Assembly: GCA_964019155.1 (NCBI GenBank)
Contig: OZ025242.1
Coordinates: 27,227,618 to 27,291,617, forward strand
DNA: 64,000 nucleotides
Source of the DNA: Osedax fenrisi
Lineage: Eukaryota > Annelida > Polychaeta > Sabellida > Siboglinidae
Direction of reading: 5' to 3'
Shown here: one piece after another, positions 37,617 to 49,599 of the stretch
How positions within the stretch are numbered: the stretch's first letter is position 1
Layout: the number at the start of each line of letters is the position of its first letter
The notes under the pieces: model-generated
Databases searched by the model: none
Told to the model about the DNA's origin: nothing
What the model saw: the letters and a program-made list of their open reading frames with translations, nothing else
Position numbers and translations under genes: made by a program

Positions 37617-39400
37617 TTTTTTTAACTAAATTTAAATTATTACTATCAGACATTACTCGATTATAATTCGAATATATTACGTACGAATGAGATCGATATA
37701 GTTTTAGAATGTCCATTTAATTTCAAGTAGAATCAATATATTATATATGTATAATATTATACGTCATAAATATGCTATCCGTTATAGTAACTGTACAATG
37801 AAGTATTTGTTAATAAATTTGATTTTTAATTAAATTTAAATTATTACTATCAGAAATTACTCGATTATAATTCGAATATGTTACGTACGAATGAGATCGA
37901 TATAGTTTTAGAATGTCCATTTAATTTCAAGTAGAATCAATATATTATATGTGTATAATACTATACGTCATAAATATGCTATCCGTTATAGTAACTGTAC
38001 AATGAAGTATTTGTTAATAAATTTGATTTTTAATTAAATTTAAATTATTACTATCAGAAATTACTCGATTATAATTCGAATATATTACGTACGAATGAGA
38101 TCGATATAGTTTTAGAATGTCCATTTAATTTCAAGTAAAATCAAAATATTATATATGTATAATACTATATGTCATAAATATGCTATCCGTTATAGTAAAT
38201 GTACAATGAAGTATTTGTTAATAAATTTGATTTTTAATTAAATTTAAATTATTACTATCAGAAATTACTCGATTATAATTCGAATATGTTACGTACGAAT
38301 GAGATCGATATAGTTTTAGAATGTCCATTTAATTTCAAGTAGAATTAATATATTATATATGTATAATACTATACGTCATAAATATGCTATCCGTTATAGT
38401 AAAGGTACAATGAAGTATTTGTTAATAAATTTGATTTTTAATTAAATTTAAATTATTACTATCAGAAATTACTCGATTATAATTCGAATATGTTACGTAC
38501 GAATGAGATCGATATAGTTTTAGAATGTCCATTTAATTTCAAGTAGAATTAATATATTATATATGTATAATACTATACGTCATAAATATGCTATCCGTTA
38601 TAGTAAATGTACAATGAAGTTTTTGTTAATAAATTTGATTTTTAATTAAATTTAAATTATTACTATCAGAAATTACTCGATTATAATTCGAATATGTTAC
38701 GTACGAATGAGATCGATATAGTTTTAGAATGTCCATTTAATTTCAAGTATAATTAATATATTATATATGTATACGTCATAAATATGCTATCCGTTATAGT
38801 AAAGGTACAATGAAGTATTTGTTAATAAATTTGATTTTTAATTAAATTTAAATTATTACTATCAGAAATTACTCGATTATAATTCGAATATGTTACGTAC
38901 GAATGAGATCGATATAGTTTTAGAATGTCAATTTAATTTCAAGTAGAATTAATATATTATATATGTATAATACTATACGTCATAAATATGCTATCCGTTA
39001 TAGTAAATGTAAAATGAAGTATTTGTTAATAAATTTGATTTTTAATTAAATTTAAATTATTACTATCAGAAATTACTCGATTATAATTCGAATATGTTAC
39101 GTACGAATGAGATCGATATAGTTTTAGAATGTCCATTTAATAATTTAAATTTAATTAAAAATCAAATTTATTAACAAATACTTCATTGTACAGTTACTAT
39201 AACGGATAGCATATTTATGACGTATAGTATTATATATATATAATATATTGATTCTACTTGAAATTAAATGGACATTCTAAAACTATATCGATCTCATGCG
39301 TACGTAATATATTCGAATTATAATCGAGTAATTTCTGATAGTAATAATTGTAATTGTAATTTTTTTTTAAATTATTTATTTATAATATATATATATATAT
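37540..39400. mobile_element. 204-bp satellite array ending in an inverted copy (fold-back structure)
   Basis: Eight direct copies; the landmark TTACTCGATTATAATTCG occurs at 37653, 37857, 38061, 38265, 38469, 38673, 38869 and 39073, that is every 204 bp except one 196-bp interval (8-bp deletion). At about 39138 the array switches to one inverted copy (39138-39345). The flanking A/T-run plus ATAATATATA segments are also inverted relative to each other (about 37560-37616 and 39358-39400), so the whole unit looks like a tandem-repeat-bearing inverted-repeat element. The matching 61-66 codon frames at its two ends are repeat translations, not genes. Confidence 0.8.
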
Positions 39401-39446
39401 ATAAATGTTTTTTAAATAGGAAAATGAATAGCATAATATATAACAT

Positions 39447-39516
39447 GGGTTGTGGCTCAGTGCTATAAATGATGCGTTCTAAGCAGAAAGTCCCGAGTTA
39501 GAATCTAGCTGGAGCT
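39447..39516 (+). repeat. tRNA-like relic (possible SINE head)
   Basis: GGGTTGTGGCTCAGTGCTA resembles a tRNA 5' end with A box, and GAGTTAGAATCTAG about 40 bp on resembles a degraded B box. The two acceptor arms do not pair convincingly, so I do not call a tRNA gene. Confidence 0.35.
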
Positions 39517-40849
39517 AGATTAATTTTTATCACATACATATATATATAATTACTATATGCCAGGATCTATAGATAAAGTATACTTTCATTCGGATCTACT
39601 TTCACGCGTATGTATATTTATTTGAATATTTCAACTCCCGCAATATAAATATAACTCCCGCAAGTATGTGTTCATGTCCTTGCTGTCGAATTCTTGTTAT
39701 GATCCCAATTTATTACAGACCAATTTTTTAATATCCATCCATAATTTAGTCACCTTTTCAAAGGTTAGTAAATTTCGTAGTCTCGAGACTATGATCATAG
39801 ACCAAATTGAAAGATTATTTACTATAAGATTAATTACAAGATACTTATGATATACAAATTCATCAAATATTAATTATAAATCATATAAAGAGAGATTGGA
39901 ATATTTTAAATTAGAATCACTTGAACGTATAAGTACCTAATTATAATATTAAAAATAGATCTAACTATTAATAGTACCTACTTATAATATTAAAAATAGA
40001 TCTAACCACAATTTTTAAAATTTCAAATAATTTATGGGAAAGTAACCGAATACGGACACTCTAGGTATCTCAGAAGCCATACATATGTATGGATATCCTA
40101 CAAAAAAATGTTGAATGAATAAAATATTCATAATTATATAAATTGTCTAAACAATTATTTTTTATTTTTTAATTATTAAAAATATTGCTGATATCAATTA
40201 TCCAATAAACTGATTTTATTATTACGTTTATAAATTTATGAAAAAAAATGTCATCTTAAAACCTTCTCAAGAATATACAAATGTATCGATATAAAATATA
40301 ACACTATATTAATATAGTATCATTATGATACTATCATATGATTATTATAATTGCATGACAATATTTCACTAAACTTTGATAGCTGTTTTCTCAGAATATT
40401 GATTTTATGAATATTGTTTTACTAAAAAGTCTGGAACTTTTTTTCTATTCTATAAAAATTGCTATAATTTTCAGAATATTTAGAAAACATTCAAATGCAT
40501 AATACTATTGTCTCAGAAAAATATAATCTAATAATACAAATTTTATTTCTGTTTTTCTTCATTTTTTTTGTGTGAATTACTCCTATTATAAAACATATGT
40601 ATATATTAATAAAAAAGACAAAAATATTATAGAATTAAGTATTATTATTACAAATTCGAAAAAATAATGTAAACATATTTTAAATATTTCAAGTTGGAAA
40701 GTTTTTAAAATCAGTAATTTTCGTATCTATTTACATGTAAGCCCGCGAACGTAGTGCTTTCCCTTAACTTGTCCAATTAGAAATGAAAGAGGTGATACCA
40801 TGTTAGATTGATAACATTACTAGAAACCAGATTGGTTATATCTTATGTA
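39517..40849. other. AT-rich DNA with a partial TIR element
   Basis: 40035-40330 is the left part of the GAAAGTAACCGAATACGG family (complete copies at 42935-43676 and 58123-59054). The rest is unique AT-rich sequence with homopolymer runs. A duplicated TAATATTAAAAATAGATCTA segment lies at about 39940-40010. No gene. Confidence 0.55.
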
Positions 40850-42736
40850 CAGGTCGATAGAAAAGCTATATCAAAATAGTAACAACTATCCTTAGAACAG
40901 ACTTTGATACGAAATATACTATAGAAGTCAAGATTAGATTCATAATACCAAAAATTAGACGGCAAAAATGCTGAAGATATATGGATTGTAATACGTGATA
41001 TTATGATAGAGACGGCTTTGAAATGGATACCAAAAGTAAAGAAGAGGAAAGTTATAAAATGGTTAACCGAAGAAACAATAACAATAGTGGTTGAGAGATG
41101 AGAGGCAAAAGGAAAAGGTGAAATAGAAAATATAAAATACTTAATGCATAATTTAAAAAAAAGCAAGGTATGATAAGGAGATCAATTTAAGAGAGAAATG
41201 TAGATAAATAGAATAACACAATAAAAAGGGAAGAACATCTATACAGGGAAATAAAAGATATAACTGGATCATATACCGCTAGATGCGGAGTTATGATTCT
41301 AATTTCCGGAAAGATGGTTACTGAAGAAAGAGAAGTAAAAATTAGATGGCAACAATACACAAAAGAGCTTTACAGGAGAGATCCTAAAATCATTGATACT
41401 TTTCCCGAAACTAGGTGTGACGATGAACCTCATATACTAGAGACAGAGGTAAAGGACGCTATCAAGTATATATCAAATCGGAAATCATATTGCTCTGATC
41501 TTATATGCTAGTAAGATATTCCTACGAAGTATTCAGAAAATATTAGAACATTTCCTTATCCCATAAATACCTATTGAACAAGCTTACGGCGGATGTTGGA
41601 AACAGCCAAAGAACATAAAAATAATGTGTATATGTGCTTCATCGACTATAAAAAGGCTTTCGACAGCGTATATCATGAGAGACTATGGGTGATATTCAAA
41701 TAAAAGGGAGTTCCAGTTCACCTAATAGTCCTACTGAGAAAGCTCTACATGAAACAAGAAGCTACTATAAGAACAGAGTTCGGTGAAACTGATACTTAAA
41801 ATATAGGGAAAGGGGTAAGACAAGGATGTATTGTACCCCCCTTACTATTTAACATATATGCAGAAAACATAATGAGATAGTTATTAGAATATTTGGATGG
41901 GGGAATCAGTATTGGAAGTAGAAGGACTACTAACCTGAGATATTATGACGACACAACACTGATCGCTGATACTAAAAACGATCTCATAGAAATTATGGAA
42001 AGAGTAAAGTTGGCTAGTTAAAATACAGATCTTTATTTAAATGTAGGTAAAACTAAAGTAATGCTAACGAAGATCAAAAAGTAATGGTAGTAGGACTAGA
42101 TGGTAGACATATTGAAGGGGTATCACACTTTATTTTCCTGGGATCTCTAATAACCAAGGATGGATTATGTGAGAGGGAAATACGCAGAAGGCTAGCAATG
42201 GATATACCTGCAATTGGGGACTAACGACAATCTGGAAAGATAGAGGAATTACCCGCAGAACAAAGATTAGGCTTGTAAAAGCTTTAGTTTTCCCTATAGT
42301 CTTATACGGAGCAGAATCTTGGACAATGAGAAAGCTTGAGAGAAATATGATTGATGCTTTTGAGTTGTGGTGTTGGACTCTAATATTTGGTGACGTCTGC
42401 TAAGAGTAACATGGACCGACAGAAAGACAAATGTATGGGTTATTGACAATATAACACCAGAATGAAAGCTTGAATCAAGGATAGTCAAGGCATCATTATG
42501 CTACTTTGACCATGTTATAAGAGAATGCGGAATGGATTATTAAGTGATGGTAGGAAAAATGGGAGGTTATAGAAGCAGAAGGAGACCACGGTAAAGATGG
42601 CTGGATAGTATAAAGAAAAACTTCTATGGAATTATCTTCAGCATGATGCGAGCCTCAAGATGTAGGAGAAGTTGGAAATCTGCTGTCATCGATGTCGCAG
42701 GGGGTGGGATACGACTCGGCGGCACAGGTTAACAGG

Positions 42737-42738
<2 letters not shown>
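40850..42738 (+). pseudogene. RTE-type LINE remnant
   Basis: Broken frames in LINE order. 41080-41160 region: KWLTEETITI. 41293-41511: GKMVTEEREVKIRWQQYTKE and HILETEVKDAI, the linker typical of RTE-clade ORFs. 41640-41690: FIDYKKAFDSVYHERLW (motif A). 41810-41880: GKGVRQGCI.PPLLFNIYAE. 41935-41965: LRYYDDTTLIAD (YxDD, where Ala is replaced by Tyr). 42280-42400: VFP..LYGAESW and FELWCW. 42590-42710: RRRPRxRWLDSI and GGIRLGGTG at the end. More than ten stops or frameshifts; long dead. Ends at a (TA)n tract (42738-42777). Confidence 0.85.
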
Positions 42739-42779
<41 letters not shown>

Positions 42780-42934
42780 TTGATCCATAGTGCCACTTCA
42801 TTCGTATGACTAATTCTCTTCATAATCGGTTAATTTAAAGTTTAATATACAAATAATTGGTTTAAATAAAATTAATATTAATATTAAAACTTAAATTTAA
42901 TTAATTTCAATGATAAATACATTTCGTGGTATAT

Positions 42935-43676
42935 GTGGGTGAAAGTAACCGAATACGGTCACTCTTGGTATCTAAGAAACCATATATCCTACAAAAAAAT
43001 GTTTAATGAATATAATATTTATAATTACATAATTACTAGTCTAAATAAGTATTTTTTTATTTTTTAATTATTCAAAATAGTGCTGATATATCAAATAAAC
43101 TGATTTTTTTATTACGTTTTTAAATTTATGAAAAATAATTTCAACTCAAACCTTCTCAAGAATATACAAATGTATGGATATAAAACATAAGAATATATTA
43201 TTAAAAACTAAAGCATTCTATACATTATATACATAATGTCTATATTTGTTATCAAATATTAATTATATTAATTTAAGTACTTTAATACTTAACTATAATA
43301 TTTAATACTTAACTTTTATTAGTAATTAAAAAATAATAAAAATAAATTAATTAATTACTAATTAAATTATATTAAATTATTCATACAATTAATTATAAAT
43401 GATGTAATTTTAATTTATCTGATTGGTTCAATAATAATATATAGTTTATATAGTGATACATATTGTAACACAGGGTGTCCGACGAACACTTTCCGTATTC
43501 GGGCATGGGTACCGAATAAGTACCCCCGTTATCTATTTTATACAATATTAAATAAATTGTTAAAATCACTATAATCATATAATATTAATATATTGTAATT
43601 TTTGAATACAAATATTAGTCATAAAATGTTAACACCATTTATTGTTAAAGTGTCCGTATTAGGTTACTTTCCCCTG
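42935..43676. mobile_element. TIR DNA element of the GAAAGTAACCGAATACGG family, copy B
   Basis: Left end GGGTGAAAGTAACCGAATAC; the right end is its inverse (GTATTAGGTTACTTTCCCC). About 740 bp, AT-rich, no transposase. The interior (CCTTCTCAAGAATATACAAA, GGGCATGGGTACCGAATA) is shared with copy C at 58123-59054. The target is probably TA, but the exact duplication is unclear. Confidence 0.75.
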
Positions 43677-43915
43677 TAGCATATACGCACATTTATCCTA
43701 TATTACCGTCACCCTGTTTATTCTTGACAATGCACTTATATCAAATATTCAAAAAGTACAATTAATTATTGCCATAATATTAGGCTCTTATTTCAAAAAT
43801 GTCAAATAAATAAAGTGAATATCGAATAGTATTACAAATAGTCATTTAGGGGGGTAATTGGTAATTGGAGAATTTCCCTATATATATACATTATAGGGTA
43901 TATATATATATATAT

Positions 43916-43950
43916 AACAAAGTCAACTATAGTCTATAGTTGACTTTGTT
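43916..43950. other. Perfect 17-bp inverted repeat, 1-nt spacer
   Basis: AACAAAGTCAACTATAG, T, then its exact inverse; same architecture as 25124-25158 with an unrelated stem. It lies directly after a (TA)n run. Confidence 0.8.
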
Positions 43951-44187
43951 TTTTAAACTATACGAAGCTTTATTCAAGAGAATTCTCTTGAATTCTCTTA
44001 AGAGCATCTCTTTTCCTGGAGTTTCTAGTTACCATGCATTGCACGTATGGCATGGAAATAATACATGTATACATTCAGTGATACAAAAGTACACTTTTAT
44101 GTGGATATATCCACAGATGACTTACCACCCATGGATGCATTTTCGCAATATAGGAATAGAAAATCGAGATTATTTACTAAGGCTATT

Positions 44188-44533
44188 CCCAGCAAACAGT
44201 AAGAGCAGCATAATAGCAGCATAACAGCAAATGCTAGAGCCTCAAATGTTTACATTGTGCTATTATGCTGCTATTAAATGTGTATTATGCTGCTATTATG
44301 CTGCTATTAATTTGTAATGATATTATGCTGCTGTTATGCTGCTATTATGCTGCTATTATGCTGATATTATGCTGCTATTAATTTTAAATGTCTATTATGC
44401 TGCTATTATTATAATAGCAGCATAATAGCAGCATAATAGACATTTAATAGCAGCATAATAGCACAATGTAAACATTTGAGGCTCTAGCATTTGCTGTTAT
44501 GCTGCTATTATGCTGCTCTTACTGTTTGCTGGG
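44188..44533. mobile_element. Complete fold-back element with AGCAGCATAAT repeats, copy 4
   Basis: 346 bp. Terminal arms of ~95 bp appear identical and inverted: CCCAGCAAACAGTAAGAGCA, then AGCAGCATAAT units, then AATGCTAGAGCCTCAAATG and TTTACATTGTGC. The centre is 11-bp units in one orientation (ATTATGCTGCT), switching to the inverse near 44411. No coding capacity. No clear target duplication (flanks CTATT / TTAAT). Confidence 0.85.
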
Positions 44534-44997
44534 TTAATATATCGCTGATTATAATAGTTTAGATATATATATATATATATCAGTGTTCATTCTAGATTTC
44601 AGGGCAACTACCAAAAAAAAATTATTATAGGGCATTTAAATATATTTTACTAAGTAAAATGTAGGATGACATATATGGGTAATTTCACCATCTATTTATA
44701 AATTCATTTATGATAAATAATATATTAGATGGACACTTATACCCTGAGGCAATTTAAACCTGTAACAATTGTTACTTACAAAAGCTACTTAGGAGACTTT
44801 TTGAATTAGAGATGTAAATAAATAGCAAATAAGTATTCGATTCGATTACTTATTATTCGTTTACAATTAAATGATTTACAAATTGTAATTCTAATACATT
44901 GATATCAAATAATTCTTTTTATATTCAATCTCTCAACATTTGATTCATGAGATATTCAGATATTAAAAATTTGAAATTCGAGCATTTATAATATTGA

Positions 44998-45425
44998 AAA
45001 TTATGTTGTCGAGATCTTATAATATTGAAAATTATGTTGTCGAGATCTTATAATATTGAAAAGTATGTTGTCAATATGTTATAATATTGACAATTAGGTA
45101 GTCGAGATCTTATAATATTGAAAATTATGTTGTTGAGATATTATAATATTGAAAATTAGGTAGTCGAGATCTTATAATATTGAAAATTATGTTTTCGATA
45201 TGTCATAATATTGAAAATTAGGTAGTCGAGATCTTATAATATTGAAAATTATGTTGTCGATATGTCTTAATATTGAAAATTATGTAGTCGAGATCTTATA
45301 ATATTTGAAATTAGATGGTTGATATGTTATATTGAAAATTAGGTAGTCGAGAAGTTATATTTTTAAAATTAGATGTTCGAGTAGTTTAATATATAAGTAA
45401 TTTGGTTCTCGATAAGTTATAATAT
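44998..45425. repeat. ~30-bp tandem repeat inside the hAT element
   Basis: About twelve imperfect units around GTCGAGATCTTATAATATTG plus AAAATTATGTT, decaying toward the right end. Alternation of AGATCT and ATATGT variants suggests a ~60-bp dimeric unit. Confidence 0.75.
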
Positions 45426-46937
45426 TATAATTATTGTAATATCATATATATAATTATATATTTATTATAATAATGTAATAGTAACTCTATCAAACTTATA
45501 TATATACACTTATTTTTTTATATAAATGTATTGGTAATATTACTAATCAATCGAATAGTATATTTATAATTTAAACTTTCATATTATTATAATGATTATT
45601 ATAAGCATAATGATATATTTCGCGAGAAACACCTGTATACTATTATGTTAAGTATACAGGATTAGTTATTTGCTTGGAAATGTATTTATAGGAATATATA
45701 AATAAATAAGTTTCTATATAATACAAATTATAAGATACTAAATATATAATATATATAGTAATTATTTTCATTAATTATATATTATATATATATATACAAT
45801 TAACGATATATAATATATCATATAACATATCCTACTTATAAATACTTAAAAATACTTATAGGTAGATAAAAATATACAAAAATACCTATATCTATATTAA
45901 TATTATTATATCATACTGGTACACATTATTATATATAATTTATATAAGATATTTTAATTTCATAATATAAAAAATTAATTAGAATGTATATTATTATTGT
46001 ATTGATTATTAAAATGTAATAATTTGTTTGCACATTTTTGTTAATATCTTTTGTTTAAATACAAATTAAAAAAAACATAATATGAATTGTATTATATAAT
46101 TTAATAAGCTTTCCAGTGATACCAATTTTATCATAATAAAATCAATATAAAATATGTCATGCTCATGTATCAACATGCAGTACGTATTCCGTACAACGGT
46201 TGATTTTAAATTCAATATATATAATAACTAATAAGTAGTATAATACATGATATTTATGACATTATATTTTAAACATTATATATTATATATAAGAATAATA
46301 ATTATGATAAGTATGATAATTAATATATAATATGATATTATTAAATATTAATGTAATAATAAAAATAATAATTTTAAATTTAATAATTAGATTATAATAC
46401 ATTTAAAAAGTATACAGTTTAATTATTATGAATATAAAAAACAGTGAACTTATTAATAATATTGGTGATTAAATGTTTCATTATTTTTATATTTTCATGG
46501 TTTTTAATATGTCATATATCACTTTAATATTACGTTTTAAAATAGGATTTTGAATAAATATATAAAAATTACAAATTTTAAATAAAACAATCAAGTGATT
46601 TATATATATTGGGAGAAAAGAATTGGAATAAAAATAATTATTGAATTAATTTTCATATATTATTATAAATATAAATTGGTAGCAAATTCACTACCCAATA
46701 TTTAAAGTTTGCTACCCAATTTTCATTTTGGGTAGTGAATTTGCTACCCAATCTAAAAATAGATTATTCTAAATATAGATCAAGCAGTTTATTATCATAT
46801 TTCATATTAAATTTGTATTTGAATCTAAATTGTTTGTTTATATAAAATATCAAACGGATATAACAAAGGGCAAATAGTATATATTCGCCATTATTTGAAA
46901 AATAATGAATTTATCCTAATGTTATGACAGAAGTTAT

Positions 46938-47235
46938 TCATATTCTCCATTATTTTAATACTTAAATAATAATAGAATAATAATAATACATTTAATCGCC
47001 ATTTTATAAATATTTATTGAAAATCTGCCATTTATTAAATACAAATTCTTCATTATTTTAATACTTAAATAATAATACATTTAATCGCCATTTTACAAAT
47101 ATTTATTAAAAATCTGCCATTTATTAAATAATAAATTCTTCATTATTTTAATACTTAATAATAATATAATAATAACACATTTAATCGTCATTTTATAAAT
47201 ATTCATTGGAAAACTGACATTTAATAAATAATATA
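46938..47235. repeat. Three ~105-bp tandem copies inside the hAT element
   Basis: Each copy carries CATTATTTTAATACTTAA, ACATTTAATCGCCATTTTA and CTGCCATTTATTAAATA in order; the third copy is most diverged. Confidence 0.7.
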
Positions 47236-47514
47236 TTCCTTTAATTATAGATATAACACATTTAATTAATGATATTACAAGTATATTAATAATAACTTAA
47301 TAATTAAACTTAATCCATATAATTATATATTTAGGGCAGCTACCCACAAAATTAGGGCACTTCCCAATTTGGGTAGCTGGGTAGCTCTAGAATGAACACT
47401 GATATATATATATAGGTGTATACACACGTAAGTGTTTATTACCATAGAATGCATGCGCAGGTTTTCATAATATAGGTTATAACCTAGAAGTGATGAAGGA
47501 CTACATAGGTTGGG

Positions 47515-47690
47515 CAGGATCGCGATCATTGATCGGCGATCCTGGATGGGCGATTCGATCCGGATCGGGTTAGAAAGAGAGGATCGGGATCGGGATCGAC
47601 AAAGGATCGGGTAACGAATGGATGATCGGGATCGGGAAAAGGATCGCATAAGAGAATAAATAGATGATCTGGATCGAGATCGCCGATCCA
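47515..47690. repeat. GATC-dense minisatellite
   Basis: At least 15 GATC sites in about 175 bp, mostly in GGATCGGGATCGGG-like units, GC-rich in an AT-rich setting. The minus-strand reading gives Arg-Ser runs (RSRSRSS) in a 130-codon frame (47323-47715). That frame extends into the hAT end and looks like a repeat artefact, not an SR protein. Confidence 0.7.
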
Positions 47691-47861
47691 TAAAAAAAGT
47701 ATCGGTGACCATCACTGACTACATTTGCCTCACGGAGTGCGTTACACCCATAGACATTCGCTCCTATGTCTATGGTTACACCTTAGGGCGATATTCGGCT
47801 TTATTGATACTGCTCTCATCATTATATAGAATATACTATATACTATATATAGTAGGCAATA

Positions 47862-47864
<3 letters not shown>

Positions 47865-47936
<72 letters not shown>
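47865..47936. repeat. (TA)n microsatellite
   Basis: Pure TA repeat. Confidence 0.95.
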
Positions 47937-47940
<4 letters not shown>

Positions 47941-48038
47941 TTTGTATGCATAATATACTTGTTGATAGGTTTTATTTAAGTGGAATACAGTAATAAAGTC
48001 TGAATTATATTTATATATATATATATTTACCTATATAT

Positions 48039-48340
48039 TGTTGTTATTGTTATTGTTATTTTTATTTGGTGGAGTCCTTTCATCCCATCCAGGAACATAG
48101 ATGAAGTTTTCACTTATAACCATATATGGCTCTAAAGTCCCTTCGAAGCCGCTCTCATGTTAAGGCATCCATGGTTTTAACGAGAGCCGATCATTTATTT
48201 ATACACAATTATATAAGATCACTTCTAAATAATATTTTAAGACCCATTTTATAAAATTAATTAATGGTCCGGATGAGGGTCGAACCCGTGTCCTACTGCT
48301 TGTGTGTCTGACGCATTAGCCACTGAGCCACACAGGCAGT
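48039..48340 (-). mobile_element. tRNA-derived SINE, copy 2 (full length)
   Basis: Nearly the same as 7889-8184 throughout: tRNA-like head ending at 48340 (TGGCTCAGTGGCTAATGCG A box; GGTTCGACCCTC B box), same body, and a GTTATT-type tail. Few differences, so both copies are fairly young. Confidence 0.85.
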
Positions 48341-48363
48341 TAAATATATATATATATATATAT

Positions 48364-48644
48364 GTTGTTATTATTATTTTTATTTGGTGGAGTACTTTCA
48401 TCCCATCCAAGAACTTAGATGCAGTTTTCACTTATAACCATATATAACTCTATACATTATAATGTAACTTCGAAGCCACTTTCATGTTCAATGCATCTAT
48501 ATTGTAACGAGATACGATAATTTATGTATACACAATTATATAAGATAAAATCTAAATATTATTTTAATACCTTTAAGACCTCATTTTAATTTACCGGACG
48601 AGGCTCGAACCCGCATCATACTGGCATAATACCACACAGGCAGT
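48364..48644 (-). mobile_element. tRNA-derived SINE, copy 3 (diverged)
   Basis: Same order of blocks as copy 2 (GGTGGAGTACTTTCATCCCA ... CCGGACGAGGCTCGAACCCG) but with many substitutions and a deletion in the tRNA head between the two boxes. Same orientation as copy 2 and only about 20 bp away. Confidence 0.8.
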
Positions 48645-48706
48645 TATATATATTTATATATATATATATATCACTATATTAGTACATAAACTGCCCTAAA
48701 AATTGT

Positions 48707-49512
48707 GTTTAACTACATTATACTATCTATGGATAATAAGTCTTCTTGTTATTTAGTTCTTCTTGATCTGTCTAGTGCCTTTGATACGTTAAATCATAGG
48801 ATTATTTCTTACCGTCTACGTGAAATAGGTATTCATGGAAAAGTTCACAACTGGTTGATGTCATTTGTATCTAATAGAATATCTTCGGTAAGTCATCTTT
48901 GTCGGCTCCATTTGATACCACTCATGGCGTTCCTCAAAGATCAGTACTGGGTCCGATTCTTTTTATTTTGTATATTCTTCACTGTCATTAAATATTACTA
49001 AAACTGATTGCATTATATTTCAATTACTCTCACTCGTCCATCCTTCCTGTATAGATATGGTTACATTCCATAATGGCAACTTCCGGGTGGTTGAAGTTTC
49101 GAGATATATGCAAGTGTCGTCTTCTTTGTATTACTTACAAGGCTCAATTACTCAATTACTCATATGGGAGTTCGTCATACCTATCGAAGGGACTCATAAT
49201 TAGAGCAACTACTCGTCCGAGTCGCAAATGTGAGCTGATGAAACTCTCTGTACCGCTTGTCTCATCTATATATACTTATGCTGCTTTCACTGTTGCTGCT
49301 CCGAAGTACTGGAACAGTCTTCCCGATGAATTACGGACCCCATCATATTTTATTACTTTTAAATGTTGACTACATTCATATATGTTATCATTATAATTTC
49401 TTCTTTTTAAATTTATTATTATTCGTGTACTTATTTATTTGTTTTATTAGTTCAACTTGACGCATATAAACGTCAATCGTTTTCAACTGAGTCAATAAAC
49501 CTTTCTATTATT
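48707..49512 (+). pseudogene. LINE remnant (RT motif A plus C-terminus)
   Basis: 48705-48890: SCYLVLLDLSSAFDTLNHRI and GIHGKVHNWLMSFVSNRISS (RT fingers/motif A), then a degraded GV-QRSVLG block. After a large internal deletion, 49073-49369 gives the ORF2 C-terminus (YAAFTVAAPKYWNSLPDELR). 3' end AGTCAATAAACCTTTC with (TTA)n tail near 49512. Closest to the LINE family inside the 27-37 kb dimer. Confidence 0.8.
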
Positions 49513-49599
49513 ACTATTACTATATACTATAGTATATAGACATATTAACTATGTATATTCTGCTACATTATATACATATATATATTCTAATGTATACTT

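Larger units (their letters stand above)
44581..47401. mobile_element. Non-autonomous hAT element, 2.8 kb, inside a (TA)n tract
   Basis: Perfect 16-bp inverted ends CAGTGTTCATTCTAGA (44581) and its inverse ending at 47401; CAGTG...CACTG is a standard hAT terminus. Both flanks read ATATATAT, compatible with an 8-bp duplication but uninformative because it lies in a TA microsatellite. The interior has no transposase. It contains a ~30-bp tandem repeat (44998-45425), a GGTAGCAAATTCACTACCC inverted pair (46679-46697 and 46733-46751), and three ~105-bp tandem copies (46938-47235). Confidence 0.8.

Noticed and set aside
37525..39468. Two related 63-66 codon frames starting MDILKLYRSH
   Set aside because: They are the inverted outer copies of the 204-bp satellite; the internal copies do not preserve the frame as a gene.
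39447..39516. tRNA gene
   Set aside because: Degraded B box and unpaired acceptor arms.
40843..41166. 107-codon minus-strand frame (phenylalanine/serine-rich)
   Set aside because: It is the reverse-strand shadow of the RTE LINE remnant.
17600..44533. CRISPR-like array in the AGCAGCATAAT repeats
   Set aside because: Units are contiguous 11-mers without unique spacers, in a eukaryotic genome.
47323..47715. Arg/Ser-rich 130-codon frame resembling an SR splicing factor
   Set aside because: It comes from the GATCGG minisatellite and continues into the hAT terminus; no RNA-recognition motif.
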